Source: Chlorokybus atmophyticus
Taxonomy: Eukaryota; Streptophyta; Chlorokybophyceae; Chlorokybales; Chlorokybaceae
NCBI GenBank assembly: GCA_009103225.1
Contig: RHPI01002998.1
Span: forward strand, 88,292-152,291
Length of the DNA stretch: 64,000 bases
Direction of reading: 5' to 3'
Each line of letters opens with the position of its first letter. The first letter of the stretch is position 1. This document shows positions 41,073 through 53,155 of the stretch, one piece after another. The position numbers were made by a program, and so were the translations under genes. The notes under the pieces are model-generated. The model did not search any database. It was given only the letters and a program-made list of their open reading frames with translations, and was not told the DNA's origin.

Positions 41073-41930
41073 GCTGTCACGGACGACGGCAGCCGTCCCT
41101 TGAGCGGCGGCTTTGATCGACGCTCGACATTGCCTCGGCGCGTACGGCAGAATTCACTGTGCCGACAATCCTCCGCATCGACGACGCGCCCGCATACGAA
41201 GCGTCGGCGCCTGAGGCCGCGTCTCCGTCGGCGATACGTCATTAGCGTCAGCGCTATGGTTTCGTAATTAGGGTTAGGGCTAGTATATACCGCTGCATGC
41301 ATGCATCCATGCATCCATTCATTCGTTCTGTTGCACGAGGGCAATGCGAGTCACTAGGCGCTCAGCGAGATCTGGCGGGAGGCCTGAGCTGAGGTGAGCA
41401 TGTGTTTGTCTGCTTGAGTGTTGTTGTGTGCGGGTTGAGCTTGCCGTAGAGTTGTCGTTTGGTACTGCTGTTTGTGTGCGCTGGTGACACTTGCTGCTGC
41501 GGATGCTGTAACGCTTGCTGTCGCTTTTGCTGTTGCTATGTATGCGAGCATAGAGGTTGCGGCTGGAATGCTTATGTTCAGCAGCGAACTTCAGTTAGGT
41601 TGGCATTGTCGTACGCAGTGCTGTTTGTGTGTAGCTCGTGTCAAGGTCGTTGGACATCAAAGCGGCTGCAGCTCCAGCTGGTACATTGGCTTCTAATGTG
41701 TGTACCTTATCATAGCTTGTCAGCGAGGCTTGGCCTAGTTATAGGTGTAATCAAATCAAGGTCATCCCTGAGTCAGTGTCATGTGCCTGAGTCTCAGTTG
41801 GAACTTCCAGAAGGTTCAGCACACCCTTCGAAGCTGCGATTAGATTCAATTGCAGCTTGTGCTTAATGCTGGCGTAGCTGGTCACCCCTCCAATCTCAGA
41901 CGCATTTGTGTGGTGTTGTGTCAGCCTTGC

Positions 41931-44900
41931 ATGAAGCCCTTGCCGCAGCTCTCTAGGCTAAGACGGCTGTGTTTGCGGAAGGTGGAAGGAGTTAGAAGAG
42001 GCAAGGACAGCGGTGCGCTCCAGCCACAGCACAAACAACAGCAACAGCTCATTAAGCAAACTCCTGCCAACTTTGCCACAAGCAGGCGTGACGGCTGTGC
42101 GAGCTTCCACTTGGCTATGCAGAAGTAAGCTGTTGTGACCATTACTTGCCTCCACGGAGTCAGTCAGTTAGCTGTGTACTGTGTGCAACGCTCCAGTGTG
42201 TTTGCTATAGTGAGTTGATCAGTCATTGGTAGTTGTTGCAATGCGTCAAAACCCTAACGCACACGTCTTGTCTGCAGGTTTGGCACTCAGCAAAGCGTGA
42301 GCTTCAGCTCGATGGCCTCCTGCGCGATGGAAGAAGAGACTGCAAACATCTCGAGTGTTTGCTTGCAAGACGGCACGCTGCTGTTCGACTCACATCCGAT
42401 CCTCAGCAGCATCCCAAAGGTGAGGATGCAGTTGCCATGAATTCCCTTTGTTTGAGCCTTTTTGACTACGCACAGTCAGTTGACTATGCAGTGGGCTGTG
42501 TTGCAGGCTGTGTACGCAACACACCAGCAGGATTTAACAACCGACGATGACATGACAGCAACAGCAGCACCAAGCGTGATCCTTGGCGCCAGCACTTCAA
42601 AAAACAGCTCCACGCACGACATACCCATCGGCAACCTCATTTGCCGCCGCGCGCTGGCGCTCGGCCGCACCTCCTTGTGGTGGATGCAACCTACATGGAC
42701 AGGCGCCGACGATAATTTAAGTGTCTTCCCCGAGACACAGGTAACTGATATTGGTTGTTTGCGGTAAAACAATTTGTTGACGAGCAGCCAACCAGTGTCT
42801 GACTAAGTTGCGATGTGTCCTTGTGCAGATGATGCTTTTGGAGCTGGAGGAGGGTGGGCCCTATGCAGCCATGCTGCCTCTAGTAGACCCATCCGGCTTC
42901 AGGGCAACTCTGCATGGTGGGCCGAATGTCTCGAAGGGCTGGGTTGCACTGCGCATTGAAAGCGGTGACAAGCAAACAGAGGTAATCATCTAAACCAACA
43001 TGAATGTGACGACTGGTTATGTGGCGAAGCATCACACCTGTCATCACTTACAACTGTCATGCAGGCTGCGAGCTGGTCTTCTCTGCTGGCGGTAGCAGCA
43101 AGCGACAATCCCTACACGGCTATCAGCGCTGTCGTGGAAGCGGCCTCACAGCAGTTGAAGACCTTCCGCACACTCCGCCACAAAAAGCTGCCTCCGTGGC
43201 TGGACGCCTTCGGCTGGTGCACATGGGACGCATTCTACTTCACTGTCTGCGCACAGGTAACAAACATGCTGACTTGTAGCATGCAGTCATGAACATGCTG
43301 ACCTTTCCAATCTGTCTAATGCTGTTGTGAGTGATGCGCACGTGGAGTGCTTACACATGCTTGCGCAGGACCTTCCCGCTGGTTTGCGCTCTTTAGCGGA
43401 GGGTGGCACCCCTGCAAAGTTCGCCATCTTGGATGATGGATGGCAAACTGTGCAGACGGACCCGCAACTCAGCAAGCAACGAGTTGAAAAAGCAGCTGAG
43501 AAAACAAAGGACATTACCACTAGTACCTCTTGGTGGGCGACAGGGTTGAAGGTATCGTTGGACGTTATTATTATCACAAAGTACCCCATTCTCAATCACA
43601 AGCAGGAGCACTTGGTGTACTCTCAACCATAGCATCGCTTCCTTTGTTTGTTTGGAGGCTATTCACATTGATGATAACTCATATTGGTTATTCTGTTGTG
43701 CCTTGTAATTGCAGGTGTTAAACATCCCCACATACGCAAGCAACTTGGCGCAGAACGTTGTGGCGAAGACGGTGCAGTGGTACTACAACAATATAGTCAA
43801 GCCCGCACAACACACCTCTAGGGAAAACTGTCCTCTGGTGAAAGCCTGGACCTATCTCGCTAAGACGGCCCTGCGCCAGGCCGTGCTTGCATTCTACGCT
43901 GAAACGCAGACATTCTCCAAGCGGCTCGTTTCTGTTAGAGCGAACACCAAGTTTGCGGGTGTTGGTGCTGGCCGGGACTCCGGCGAGTCCACTCCCGAAG
44001 CTGGTGGCGGTCTCAAGGCTGTTATCAAGCATGCTAAAGACACAATGGGCGTCGATTGGGTCATTGCGTGGCACGCACTCTCAGCGTATTGGGGTGGAGT
44101 GTCTCCACAAGCAGAAGAGACCAACCGGTAAGCCATGCTCGCCAAACACTGCTGTGACATGCACGCGCGTGAGTGTAAACGCACACTTGCCCGCACGCAC
44201 GCACACTGTATCTGAACGGTGACTTACCACACTGTTGCCTTATGTTCAGGTATGGTGCAACACTGCAAAAGCCCAACAACCTGCCTGCCATGGTTGAGTA
44301 CGAGCCTCTGCTTGACTGGGACCCAAGAGCCATTGGCGGCGTGGGCATTGTGCCACCACAGAGCATCGGACATGTGTACGACGACATGCACACATACTTG
44401 TCCGACGCTGGCATCGACGGCGTGATGGTGGATGTGCAGGCCGGTGTTGGTCCGATGGGCTCGGGCTATGGCGGCGGCCCCTCCCTCGTCAAAACTTACA
44501 CGAAGGAGCTGGAGTCCTCCGTGAAGAAGCACTTCCCGGAGGGCAGCGTCATGGGCTGCATGTGCCACAGCACAGAGAACCTCCTTCACTACTGGGACAC
44601 TCCTGTGGCCAGAGCCTCCGACGACTTCTATCCTTTGGTTGAAGCCAGCCACCGCGCGCACATCGTCGGCGTCTCGTTCAACAGCCTGTTTATTGGGGAG
44701 ATTGCACAGCCCGACTGGTAAGCATTCCCTCGAGCTACCACTATACTTGCCGCTTCACATAATAGTGAGGCTTACACCTTCCTCCTTGTGGTCTTACAGG
44801 GACATGTTTCACTCTCAGCACCCTGCAGCGGGTCTGCACGCAGCGGCACGAGCCATCAGTGGCGGAGCGGTAAGTGATGAGACTCACATCTGATCGTATT

Positions 44901-45852
44901 TCCCTCGACACGGTTGGTATGTTGTTGGTGTTGTCATGCTAATAACCTTATGTTCTGCTAGGTATATGTCAGCGACGGCCCAGGGCACCACGACTTTGAG
45001 TTATTGAAGACTTTGGTGTTACCAAACGGGAGAGTCCTGCGTGCTCTGCTACCAGGCAGGCCAACCCGCGACTGCCTGTTTGAAAACGTTTCACACGATG
45101 GCCGGACAGCACTGAAGGTAAGTATTACATACATCCACATCAGCATGGTCGATGGCACATATGCATTCACAACAATAACCACACACTGTGCAAGTGGAAC
45201 TTGCACAGTGACACCAAGCACTGTAAAGACACATGCATACCTCAGCTGGATACAGCGCCGGTGCTAATACCTCTTTGCCATGCAGGTTTGGAACCACAAT
45301 CGCACAAGCGGGGTGCTGGCGGCATTCAACGTACAAGGAGCATCGTGGGATCGAAGCAAGCGGGCCTTTAGCACGCACGACAGCGCGCCCGCCACACTGA
45401 ATGTGAAACTATCTCCTTCAGATGTGGAGGACCTCTGCTCCTTCCACCCCGCAGCAGCGTATGCATTGCACACGCACACAACAGACGAAGTCCACCTTCT
45501 CCGAGCAGACGATCGTGTCCACATAGAGCTCCCGCCCCTCGGCTACGAGATGGCATCAGTAACACCAGTTCTCTTCAAGGATTCCGTCGCCTTTGCCGCC
45601 ATTGGCCTCGCAGACATGCTCAATTGTGGCGGCTCCGTCCTGCAGCAAACTCTGAGTTTGGGCCACAGAGTGAGTGCAACAGTCAACGCGCGCGGCTGCG
45701 GGAGGTTCCTTTGCTACTCCAGCGTGGAGCCCGTCGGTGTCACTCTTAATGGAGGAGCTGCTGACTTCAATTTTTATGAGGCAACAGGCAGATTGGAGCT
45801 GACCATCCCTGCAAGTGATGTCGACGAGGTGGCTATCAGCATTCTGTGGTGA
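41931..45852 (+). CDS. Raffinose synthase / alkaline alpha-galactosidase (SIP) family, GH36
   Basis: Plant members either transfer galactose from galactinol to sucrose or split raffinose-type sugars at neutral-alkaline pH. The first exon (41931-42124, [20 protein letters not shown]) is basic and may be a targeting leader; an upstream in-frame ATG at 41850 is possible. Phase-correct joining gives [19 protein letters not shown], the conserved family start, then [11 protein letters not shown], the acceptor-side motif [14 protein letters not shown] (about 43205), [11 protein letters not shown] (about 43425), [16 protein letters not shown] (about 44055), [12 protein letters not shown] with the likely Asp nucleophile (about 44420), [20 protein letters not shown] followed by DDFYP with the acid/base Asp (about 44600), and [10 protein letters not shown] (about 44965). 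A C-terminal beta domain ends at TGA 45850-45852. Which reaction dominates cannot be told from sequence. Confidence 0.88.
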
Positions 45853-46662
45853 TGCGGTATATTCTTGCAACATTTGTCCAAGATTCTGATTGAACAGTAC
45901 AATTGCTGCACTGTTTCAACTTAGACCGATTGTGTAGCAACAATACTCTGGAGTCGCCACTTCAGTAGAGTTAGTGTGACTAGTCTATTCTTGGATTGCC
46001 AGTGGCGACCATCACTGTTACAGTGGGATATTTCGGCAGCAGCATTGCTGCCATTGATTATGTAGTGTAGTCATTGCTTGTTTACTATGGCAGAGGTGAA
46101 ATACCTTACCTGTGTCAACTTGGTTGTGAACCATTCAAAGAAGTTTACCTGTTTGGCCTGCTCTTGAATGGATTACAACAACGGCTACACAGGACTTGTT
46201 GTTGTTGTCATCGCATGCACGTCTGTGTCTGTCATGCTTCTGTTGGCGCTGTACTGTACAGCATACTATGCGATGAGTGTACTACAGGACTGACAACGTC
46301 ACCAAAAGGTGGTGCCAATATCATGGTAGCCAGGGCACCCACAGGCATGCGCACTAGGCGAGTGTGAGCCAAATCAATCAACTCAGACATGCACTATTGG
46401 CTCAATTTCTGGGTCCCATCATGGGCACGGCATGTACTTACGAGCTGCATCGCCAGTGTCCATTGATGAGTCGAGGACTGCATGGAAGGCATCACCTGCG
46501 AATGGCTTTGGCAAATAATATCTGTGCCATACGTCGCAACATACATGTACACCTGATGTGCGTCCTGCACGGCGCAGCACATCGGCAGCTGTCTATATTT
46601 GAGATCTCAGATTACAATTACATAATACACAGCAGGCGGATTGCAGTGTTGCCCCGTTGGTC
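45853..46662. other. Intergenic, convergent 3' ends
   Basis: The stretch lies between the 3' ends of GH36 (+) and UBA2 (-). No gene is seen. Confidence 0.6.
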
Positions 46663-49600
46663 TCAATCTATGATAACTTGTTGAACGTCAACAACAGGGC
46701 GTTTTTGTCGTTGCCTATCAGCATTATCAATTTCAGTTGCAAGCTCGTCCTCTGCTTCCGCAGGACGCTTGCGCTTCATGGTCGTTGTGGTAGTGGCGAC
46801 AACGTGGACCTCACCCATATCCTTGTCCGCCGCAGTTGCTTCCGCCGGCGGCGTTTCAGGCGCAGCGGCTGCGGCGCTCCCCTTAACAATTATGCCGTCC
46901 GGCTCCTTTTCAGGGTCAAAGTTGTCTCGGTGCTCAACCAGAAGAGAGCATTCAAAGTTCTGCATGTGTAGAAGAACATGAGCATGTACCACTCGGAGAC
47001 AAACATTCAGATCTCTCGATACGAAAGCATGTTGAGTGCATGCTGTTTGCATAATAACCTGAGAAAAGTCTTCAACGGTAAGTAGCGAGTTATTCTTGAC
47101 TCCCAACGCTTCCAGTGTCTTCCCTAGCGCCTTTGCATACCGTTCCTTCTCTCCTGCTGTCAAGTCGTCACCATCCTGCAGTGCATCGGAACATGAGCAA
47201 GCAAAGGAGAATAGAACCAAGAGCCCTGGAAAGTCAACCTTTACATGGCTAATGTAAGCAGCACGGTCAATGAAATTGGTCTACTCACACACATGCGCAC
47301 ACCCAAGCGGGTGTATGCACACATGCGTGTGCGCTCTCGTGCGTGAGCACGTACGCACGCATGCCAGCAGACACGCGCGCACACGCATCGGTGTGGTATT
47401 GCACTTCCCAACAAGCAAGGCTGAACAGCAGTGGTGTGACCACACAATGCGAAACTCACTTCAAACAGCAGGTCTCCTTCATTGGTGCACACAGTCGGTG
47501 CCGCAAACCCGAGCCTTTGCTTGAGCCCTTTGGCAATGAAGACCCCGAGGGTGGCCTTCGCAACGTCCACCTCTATGCTAACCGTCTGCTTGGCGCACAC
47601 AAAACAATGCGGGTTGGGCGGGCACGGCTGCGTGGGCATGAGCAGCTTGCGGTTGCTCGGGTACCGCAATATGTACGTGCACCGGCATCGGTCGTACTGC
47701 GCGCGCAGGATCTTCTCGGCTTCAAGGCAGACCATACCCGCCGCTATCGCGTTGGTCGTCGCAATTGCGTGGACTATCGCGCCCGCCATCCCCTTGGCAT
47801 CAAACCAAGACTGCACATAGCACAGCTTGCATGAAGCCAGGAGTAACCAGGCGCACAAAATGCACGACCATATGATACAGCGCGTGAGCATACCCTATCA
47901 AAAAATATGCTTCAGTGGATGATTGATTAAACGAGAACCAAAGACATGAACGCACAGTCAACAAATGAAGGAATGCTAATTGAATGTACAACTATGACAC
48001 AGAAGAAGCAAACAGACAAGCAGACAAAGGTTTGTCTGATTGTCTGTTGTGGCTCTTTCTGTGAACAAAATGTACATAAAACATGAAATGAGTGCTACCT
48101 GAGGCGGGATACTGAAGGCAGCACCGCGCAAGTTAGCCGCTGCGCACACAAAAGACACCGCCAAGTCATCATCCTTGTCGAAGGCGCAGCATCCAACGTC
48201 ACGCTCGTCGCAGAAGCGAGACACGCTGTCCAGAAACACCGCCGCGCTCTCCGCGACGCTCCACACGCGCTGCGTGTCCTTCAACGCGGTTCTGATGTCC
48301 ACCTGATCGGTGCCGTTGTCAGCCACCTTTAGCGGTTTCGGCGCAGCTCTCTGCTTCCACAGATGCTCCATCGTGAGGAGCCGCTCAATATCAGCACCAT
48401 ATACGCGCTCAAAGATGCGTTGGGCAAAGTCTGTGCTTTTCTCATCCGGTCTTTGCAAGAAGAAGCTCAAGTCTTCTTTTTCGCCTGCAGGGGGCTCTCC
48501 CGTGCCATTTTCTGCCTTATTGCTCGTCCCTTCACCTCCTTCATTTGTGGTCTCCTCGTCCAAGTCAGTGACTGCGTCTGGCGGGCCGAACAGCCTTGCG
48601 AATAGCAGCTCCTTTGCCCATACTGTACAATGTATTGGCTGCAAGCCGATCAAGCACATGATAAGTTCACACAGACAAAGACAAGTTGACTGACTTGCCA
48701 TGTATCAACACTTCAAATGCATGTTCGCGCGTGCATGTCGCTATACACGGACACTACTCTGTCGTATTGCACATGCGTCTATGCACATGCCTGCGCTTGC
48801 AGCCGTGCTCATAGGATGCATACGTGTACATATGTGCATCTGTCCATGAAAACGCGCTTATCGTTCCCTGTGTTGATGGATACACAACCCACACACTTCT
48901 ACAATAAATGCGGCGAAACATACACGCACGCACATGCATTCAATGTACACAGCAACTTGCCTGATAGTGGGGTGCACTACTCACACATATTGCATGACTT
49001 ACTTTGTCGGGAGTATTGCGGATAGTGCAGATGGGATACGACTTCGGCGTGGGCTTCGGCGTGCACTCAAAGCACTCAAAGTGCGGCTTCATGTGCACTG
49101 TGACCTGCCCCAAGTATCTGTCAAAAAGCAGGTCATGCGTTGGGCCCTTGCTGTAAAGACATCAACCAGAATGTTGCATCGTGTGTCTCCGATTACCCTA
49201 CCCTGCAGTGCCTGACTCCACAAGTGGCACTCCTGCAGCAAGGCAGGCCCGATTGACGTGTCTGCGGGCGTCGAGGTTGTCGAGCGCATTGAGCACGACG
49301 TTGAAGGTGCCAATGAAGGTGGCGCCAAACTCGGGCGTGCGGACGTTTGCATGATAAGCCTGGATTTTGCACTCTCGGCGGATTCTCGACACCGCCTCAG
49401 CAGCCACCTTGATGTTGACATGTGTGCGTGTGCGTGTGCGTGTGCGTGTGCGAGTGCGTGACCACGTGTCACATTCATGCATGGCGTTTTCGAGTTGCTG
49501 CTCCTGCTACTGCTTGCCTTGGCTTTTGGCTGGCCTACGTGATGGCGCCGAAATAGGAACTGCCGGTTGAGGTTTGAGGTCTCAATGGTGTCCATGTCAA

Positions 49601-50220
49601 CCTAGAGAGTGATGGATCAACTTTTGCATGTGCGTTTTCTTGACAATACATGCAGCCATGCATACATGCAAATTTGTCATGGTACAGTAAATGTTAAGGG
49701 TGGTCAACGTCGCTAAGCAGGGGGATGCCTTTATGTCTGGCAAAATAGCTGCATGTGACATGCTGCAGCAGCAGAGAGACCAACATATGCGCACAGGGTC
49801 GCAACTCAACAACATTTCCTGCATGTGGCTTTGCCACATGCAAAACCACATGCTGCATTTTGATGGCCAAAAGACGCACAACACAGCACCGTACATGCTC
49901 ATGCGCAACATTGCCTGACATGCCTGCAGCAGCGGCGATTACTTGTAGAAACTAGATACACTTAAATTAGGCCAATGCCACTGACGTGCCAGTGAGAAAG
50001 CAAGCTTTGATGTAAATGCATGCAAGTAACACTTCATGAGCCTGCATGAACAACTGCTACGGGCTTTCAGCATGCATGCAAGCTGCCTGACCACATGGAT
50101 GTCCCGAAAGCCCTGCAGCGCCAGCGTCTTCAACAACTCGCACCCTATACCTCCGGCACCAACCACCAGCACCCGCGCTGAGCGTACGGCCTCGTCCACG
50201 TCAGCCATGCCGCCGCCCAC
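46663..50220 (-). CDS. UBA2: SUMO-activating enzyme subunit 2 (UBA2/SAE2)
   Basis: The catalytic half of the SUMO E1: it adenylates SUMO, forms a thioester and hands it to Ubc9. The ATG at 50220 starts [20 protein letters not shown] and then [18 protein letters not shown], the nucleotide-binding loop. An exon near 49590 has [20 protein letters not shown]. The exon from 49482 has [20 protein letters not shown]. The exon near 49120-49010 has zinc ligands CFECTPKP and the catalytic-cysteine motif [10 protein letters not shown] long variable insert with an acidic linker follows (48640-48110), then [20 protein letters not shown] and the second zinc pair [10 protein letters not shown] (about 47610). 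A ubiquitin-like domain and a basic tail ([22 protein letters not shown]), likely a nuclear-localisation signal, end at the stop 46663-46665. All catalytic elements are present. Confidence 0.93.
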
Positions 50221-50511
50221 ACCACCGCTACCGCTGCCGCCGTTAGGGTTTCATTCAAACGCATGTTGCAAAACATTTTCGCGCCAAACGCAAGCAGCCG
50301 ATATCCGATCCGGTACTGATATCAAACAATGACTGATGTATCAGTGCGCTCTGTTAGCCAGCACGTTTCGGTTATTTTTGGCGTCTATTCTGTGCGCGTG
50401 ATATCCATTCTACCAGGCCATTGTACCAGGCCGGAAGGCGGGTTAGGCCGGGCTGGGCCAGGCCGGGTTTAGGCGGGGGCGGCGAGGGCGTCCGGAGTCG
50501 TAGTTGGAAAG
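50221..50511. promoter_or_regulatory. Divergent promoter, UBA2 / DNAL1
   Basis: There are 291 bases between opposite start codons. A telo-box in reverse orientation (TTAGGGTTT, 50243-50251) lies close to the UBA2 start. The DNAL1 side has repeated AGGCCGGG-like units (50407-50475). Confidence 0.5.
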
Positions 50512-52794
50512 ATGGCGACGAGTCCGCAGGCCGCGGGGGGCAAGCCCATGACCACGGTGAAGGAGGCGCTCAAGGCGTGGGAGGAGAAGAATGGGCAGAA
50601 GTGCACTGACGCTGAGAAGATTCAGCTTTGCGGACAGGTGGGTCAGAAAGTACTAGCGAAATTAAGATGAAGATGTACAGTAGCAGCGTCAACATCAGCA
50701 AACCACGAAAGACCTCGCTGTTTTACGTAAGGCAGAGTCAGCGAGTTTGGTTGGGTAAGCTGTTGGGTGAGCGAGCGACTTCATAATTGAGTAAGGTCAT
50801 CGCTCAACTTTGAGCGAGTGATGGAGATCGTCATGTAATTTCATGTCTATATTAGGAATCAACAAAGAATTGCAGATTCTTTACATGCGTGCGTATCACA
50901 CTTCTGTATTCCAATTATGAGGACTTGCTGAGTGTGAGAGAGTGGGTAAGTGCATCAGTTAATTCTGTGATTGAGTGTGCAACTGATCTGGTTCACTCAG
51001 TGCCTTTTTCATTGAGTCATAAAGTGACAAACTGAGTGCATGATACGCTGCATGAGTCAATCCGGGTGGGAGGAACTAAGTTAACAACGACGTAGTGAGA
51101 GTGACAAACTGAGGGATCACAGTAAGTACACGAGCAAGCCATGCAGTCACTGTGAGTGCATGCGTAAAGTTGCATGCATACCACGACAACTGCTATTCAG
51201 GTATCCCCGTGAATGGGTAGGTGAGCAGAGTGTGCAAGATGTCACTCGAAAATGGCTACTGGAAGTTTTTGTAACAAGATAGCAAGTGCATAGCCCATGT
51301 ACTCGCCTTCTTGTGTATGAGATCCTGTTCATATGTTCACTATCCCACAGAGTCATCAATTTGTAACAGACAAATTGGGTGACTGTGTGGTATAGTGCAC
51401 ATATTACCGGTCGAAAAAATAGCGAGAACTGCCATGGCTTGGTCCATATCTGTAACCTATGAAGCTTGCTGCTACTCTCCCACAGTTCCCTCCCATTGAG
51501 AAGATGGACGGAGCGACCCTCAGCACCTGCAAGAACTGCCAGCACCTCTCGCTGTCCACCAACGCCATCGAGAAGATCGCCGCACTCTCCAACATGCCTA
51601 AGGTGCAGTCTCGTGCCACTGAGTGCGCGCATGCTTTAGCGCGTGCGAATGTGTCAACATGTGTGCAGGTGCATATGTACGCGTGTGAGTGTGGGTATGT
51701 GTGAGCGTGTGCATGTCCGCGCGCATATGTGCAAGCATGCGCATGCGCGCGTCTCTGTGCCTGTGCCTGTACCTGTGCGCATGCGCGCGTGTGTGGATGC
51801 GTAGATGCTTGTGCATGTAGATGTGCATATGGTCGTGTATGTGCATGTCCGCGCGATACAACTCACCTGCGTGCGTGTGTGATTGCAACAAGAGCAGCTG
51901 CGGGTGCTATCGCTGGGGCGCAATCTGCTAAAGCGGCTGGAAAACCTGGACGGTCTAGCAGACAGCTTGGAGGAGCTGTGGGCTAGCTATAACAACATTG
52001 AAAAGCTTGCGGGTGTTGAGAAGCTTACCAAACTGCGCGTGCTGTACTTGAGTAACAATAAGGTGACTATCTACGCAGTTATTCAGACACTGATGTTCAG
52101 GAACAAGCACAAGCACGTACACGCACGGACATGCACGCACGCACGCACGCACGCGCGGATGTGCAGAGACGCACAGATACGCACGCAGGCACAGAAGCCC
52201 ACGCACACACACCCATGCATGCACGCGCACATACACGCACAAACACACACGCACATGTGCGCATGCAACATCTGCTTACATCCTCGCAACCAGATCGATT
52301 CTTGGGCGGAGGTGGAGAGGTTGAAGGGTCTGAGCAACTTGGAGGACTTGCTTTTTGTAAACAACCCGCTGTACTTGAAAACCGGTTCGGACCAGCTGAA
52401 CCCCGGCAGCGCGTGGCGAGTAGAGGTGCGTGAAGGCGAGGAGTGCCTGTTGTGTTGTTGTTGTGAGATGATCAGAGTTGACTCACACATAAGCACGCAC
52501 ACTGCCATGTCTGATGCATGACACTTGCAAAATAACTATCCTGCGACACTCAATCAGCACTGTTGCATGCAACAATGTGGGTTGCGCTATCGCTTGTGGT
52601 AGCAATGACTTGGATGGCTGCTGTAACCAAGTTGGTACACATGGCATATGACATGACACACAATGTCTGTACAGCTAATCATCCAAGCACAGGTGCTGAA
52701 AAGGTTACCTCAGCTCAAGAAGCTGGACGGCGTTCCAATCGATGGTGACGAAAGGGAGGCTGCAAAGGCTGGTGCTCCAGAAGCTCCGGGTTGA
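50512..52794 (+). CDS. DNAL1: Axonemal dynein light chain 1 (LC1, leucine-rich repeat)
   Basis: Five exons (50512-50637, 51486-51602, 51898-52062, 52294-52425, 52693-52794) join in phase to give 213 aa, close to the family length of about 190-200. It binds the motor domain of an outer-arm dynein heavy chain in cilia and flagella. The N-terminus [17 protein letters not shown] is conserved in LC1. Leucine-rich repeats follow: [58 protein letters not shown] and [11 protein letters not shown]. The C-terminal cap is FVNNPLY...[17 protein letters not shown]. It ends APEAPG. Introns 2 and 3 hold long alternating purine-pyrimidine tracts. Its presence shows that the organism builds motile flagella at some stage. 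Confidence 0.96.
51610..51890. repeat. Alternating purine-pyrimidine tract in DNAL1 intron 2
   Basis: A long run of TG, CA and CG steps fills much of intron 2. A similar tract fills intron 3 at about 52105-52265. Such sequence favours left-handed (Z) DNA and slips easily during replication. Confidence 0.6.
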
Positions 52795-53155
52795 ACCAAC
52801 CTCAATGCCACGCTCTTGTGTTGATGGCAGCAACTTGCTGCTCTACCAACACTGCACGCATTGTATATACAGATACACTAGGTATTGGGATTGATGTTGC
52901 ACAAACATGCACACCTGCATCTACGACAAAGAGTTTCTGCAGACACACTCTCACGCAAACAGGATCAAGCAACACAACTGTCTGCATACATACACACCAT
53001 ACATACATACTCCAACACTACACTCAGTAAAATACACGAACACACATTCCGCAGCGCAGTGCACAACATGCAGGAATATAACCTTCATGCCTCACGCCAA
53101 AATGTGCTTATGCCTCTTCGCAGCTACGGTGATGTGTCAATATGATACCACGATG
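52795..53155. other. Short intergenic, convergent 3' ends
   Basis: The stretch lies between DNAL1 (+) and DEP1 (-). It is rich in CA-type simple sequence. No gene is seen. Confidence 0.6.

Larger units (their letters stand above)
36677..41930. other. Long gene-free interval with gap and AT-rich stretch
   Basis: About 5.2 kb contain no supported gene. The left part (to 37900) is GC-balanced and holds the upstream region of the 2H-like gene plus a strong hairpin. A gap occupies 37932-38124. From 38125 to about 40950 the sequence is AT-rich with almost no open frames. From 41050 it turns GC-rich ahead of the GH36 gene, and includes a 15-nt inverted repeat and two telomere-type TTAGGG units at 41268-41279. 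Confidence 0.5.
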
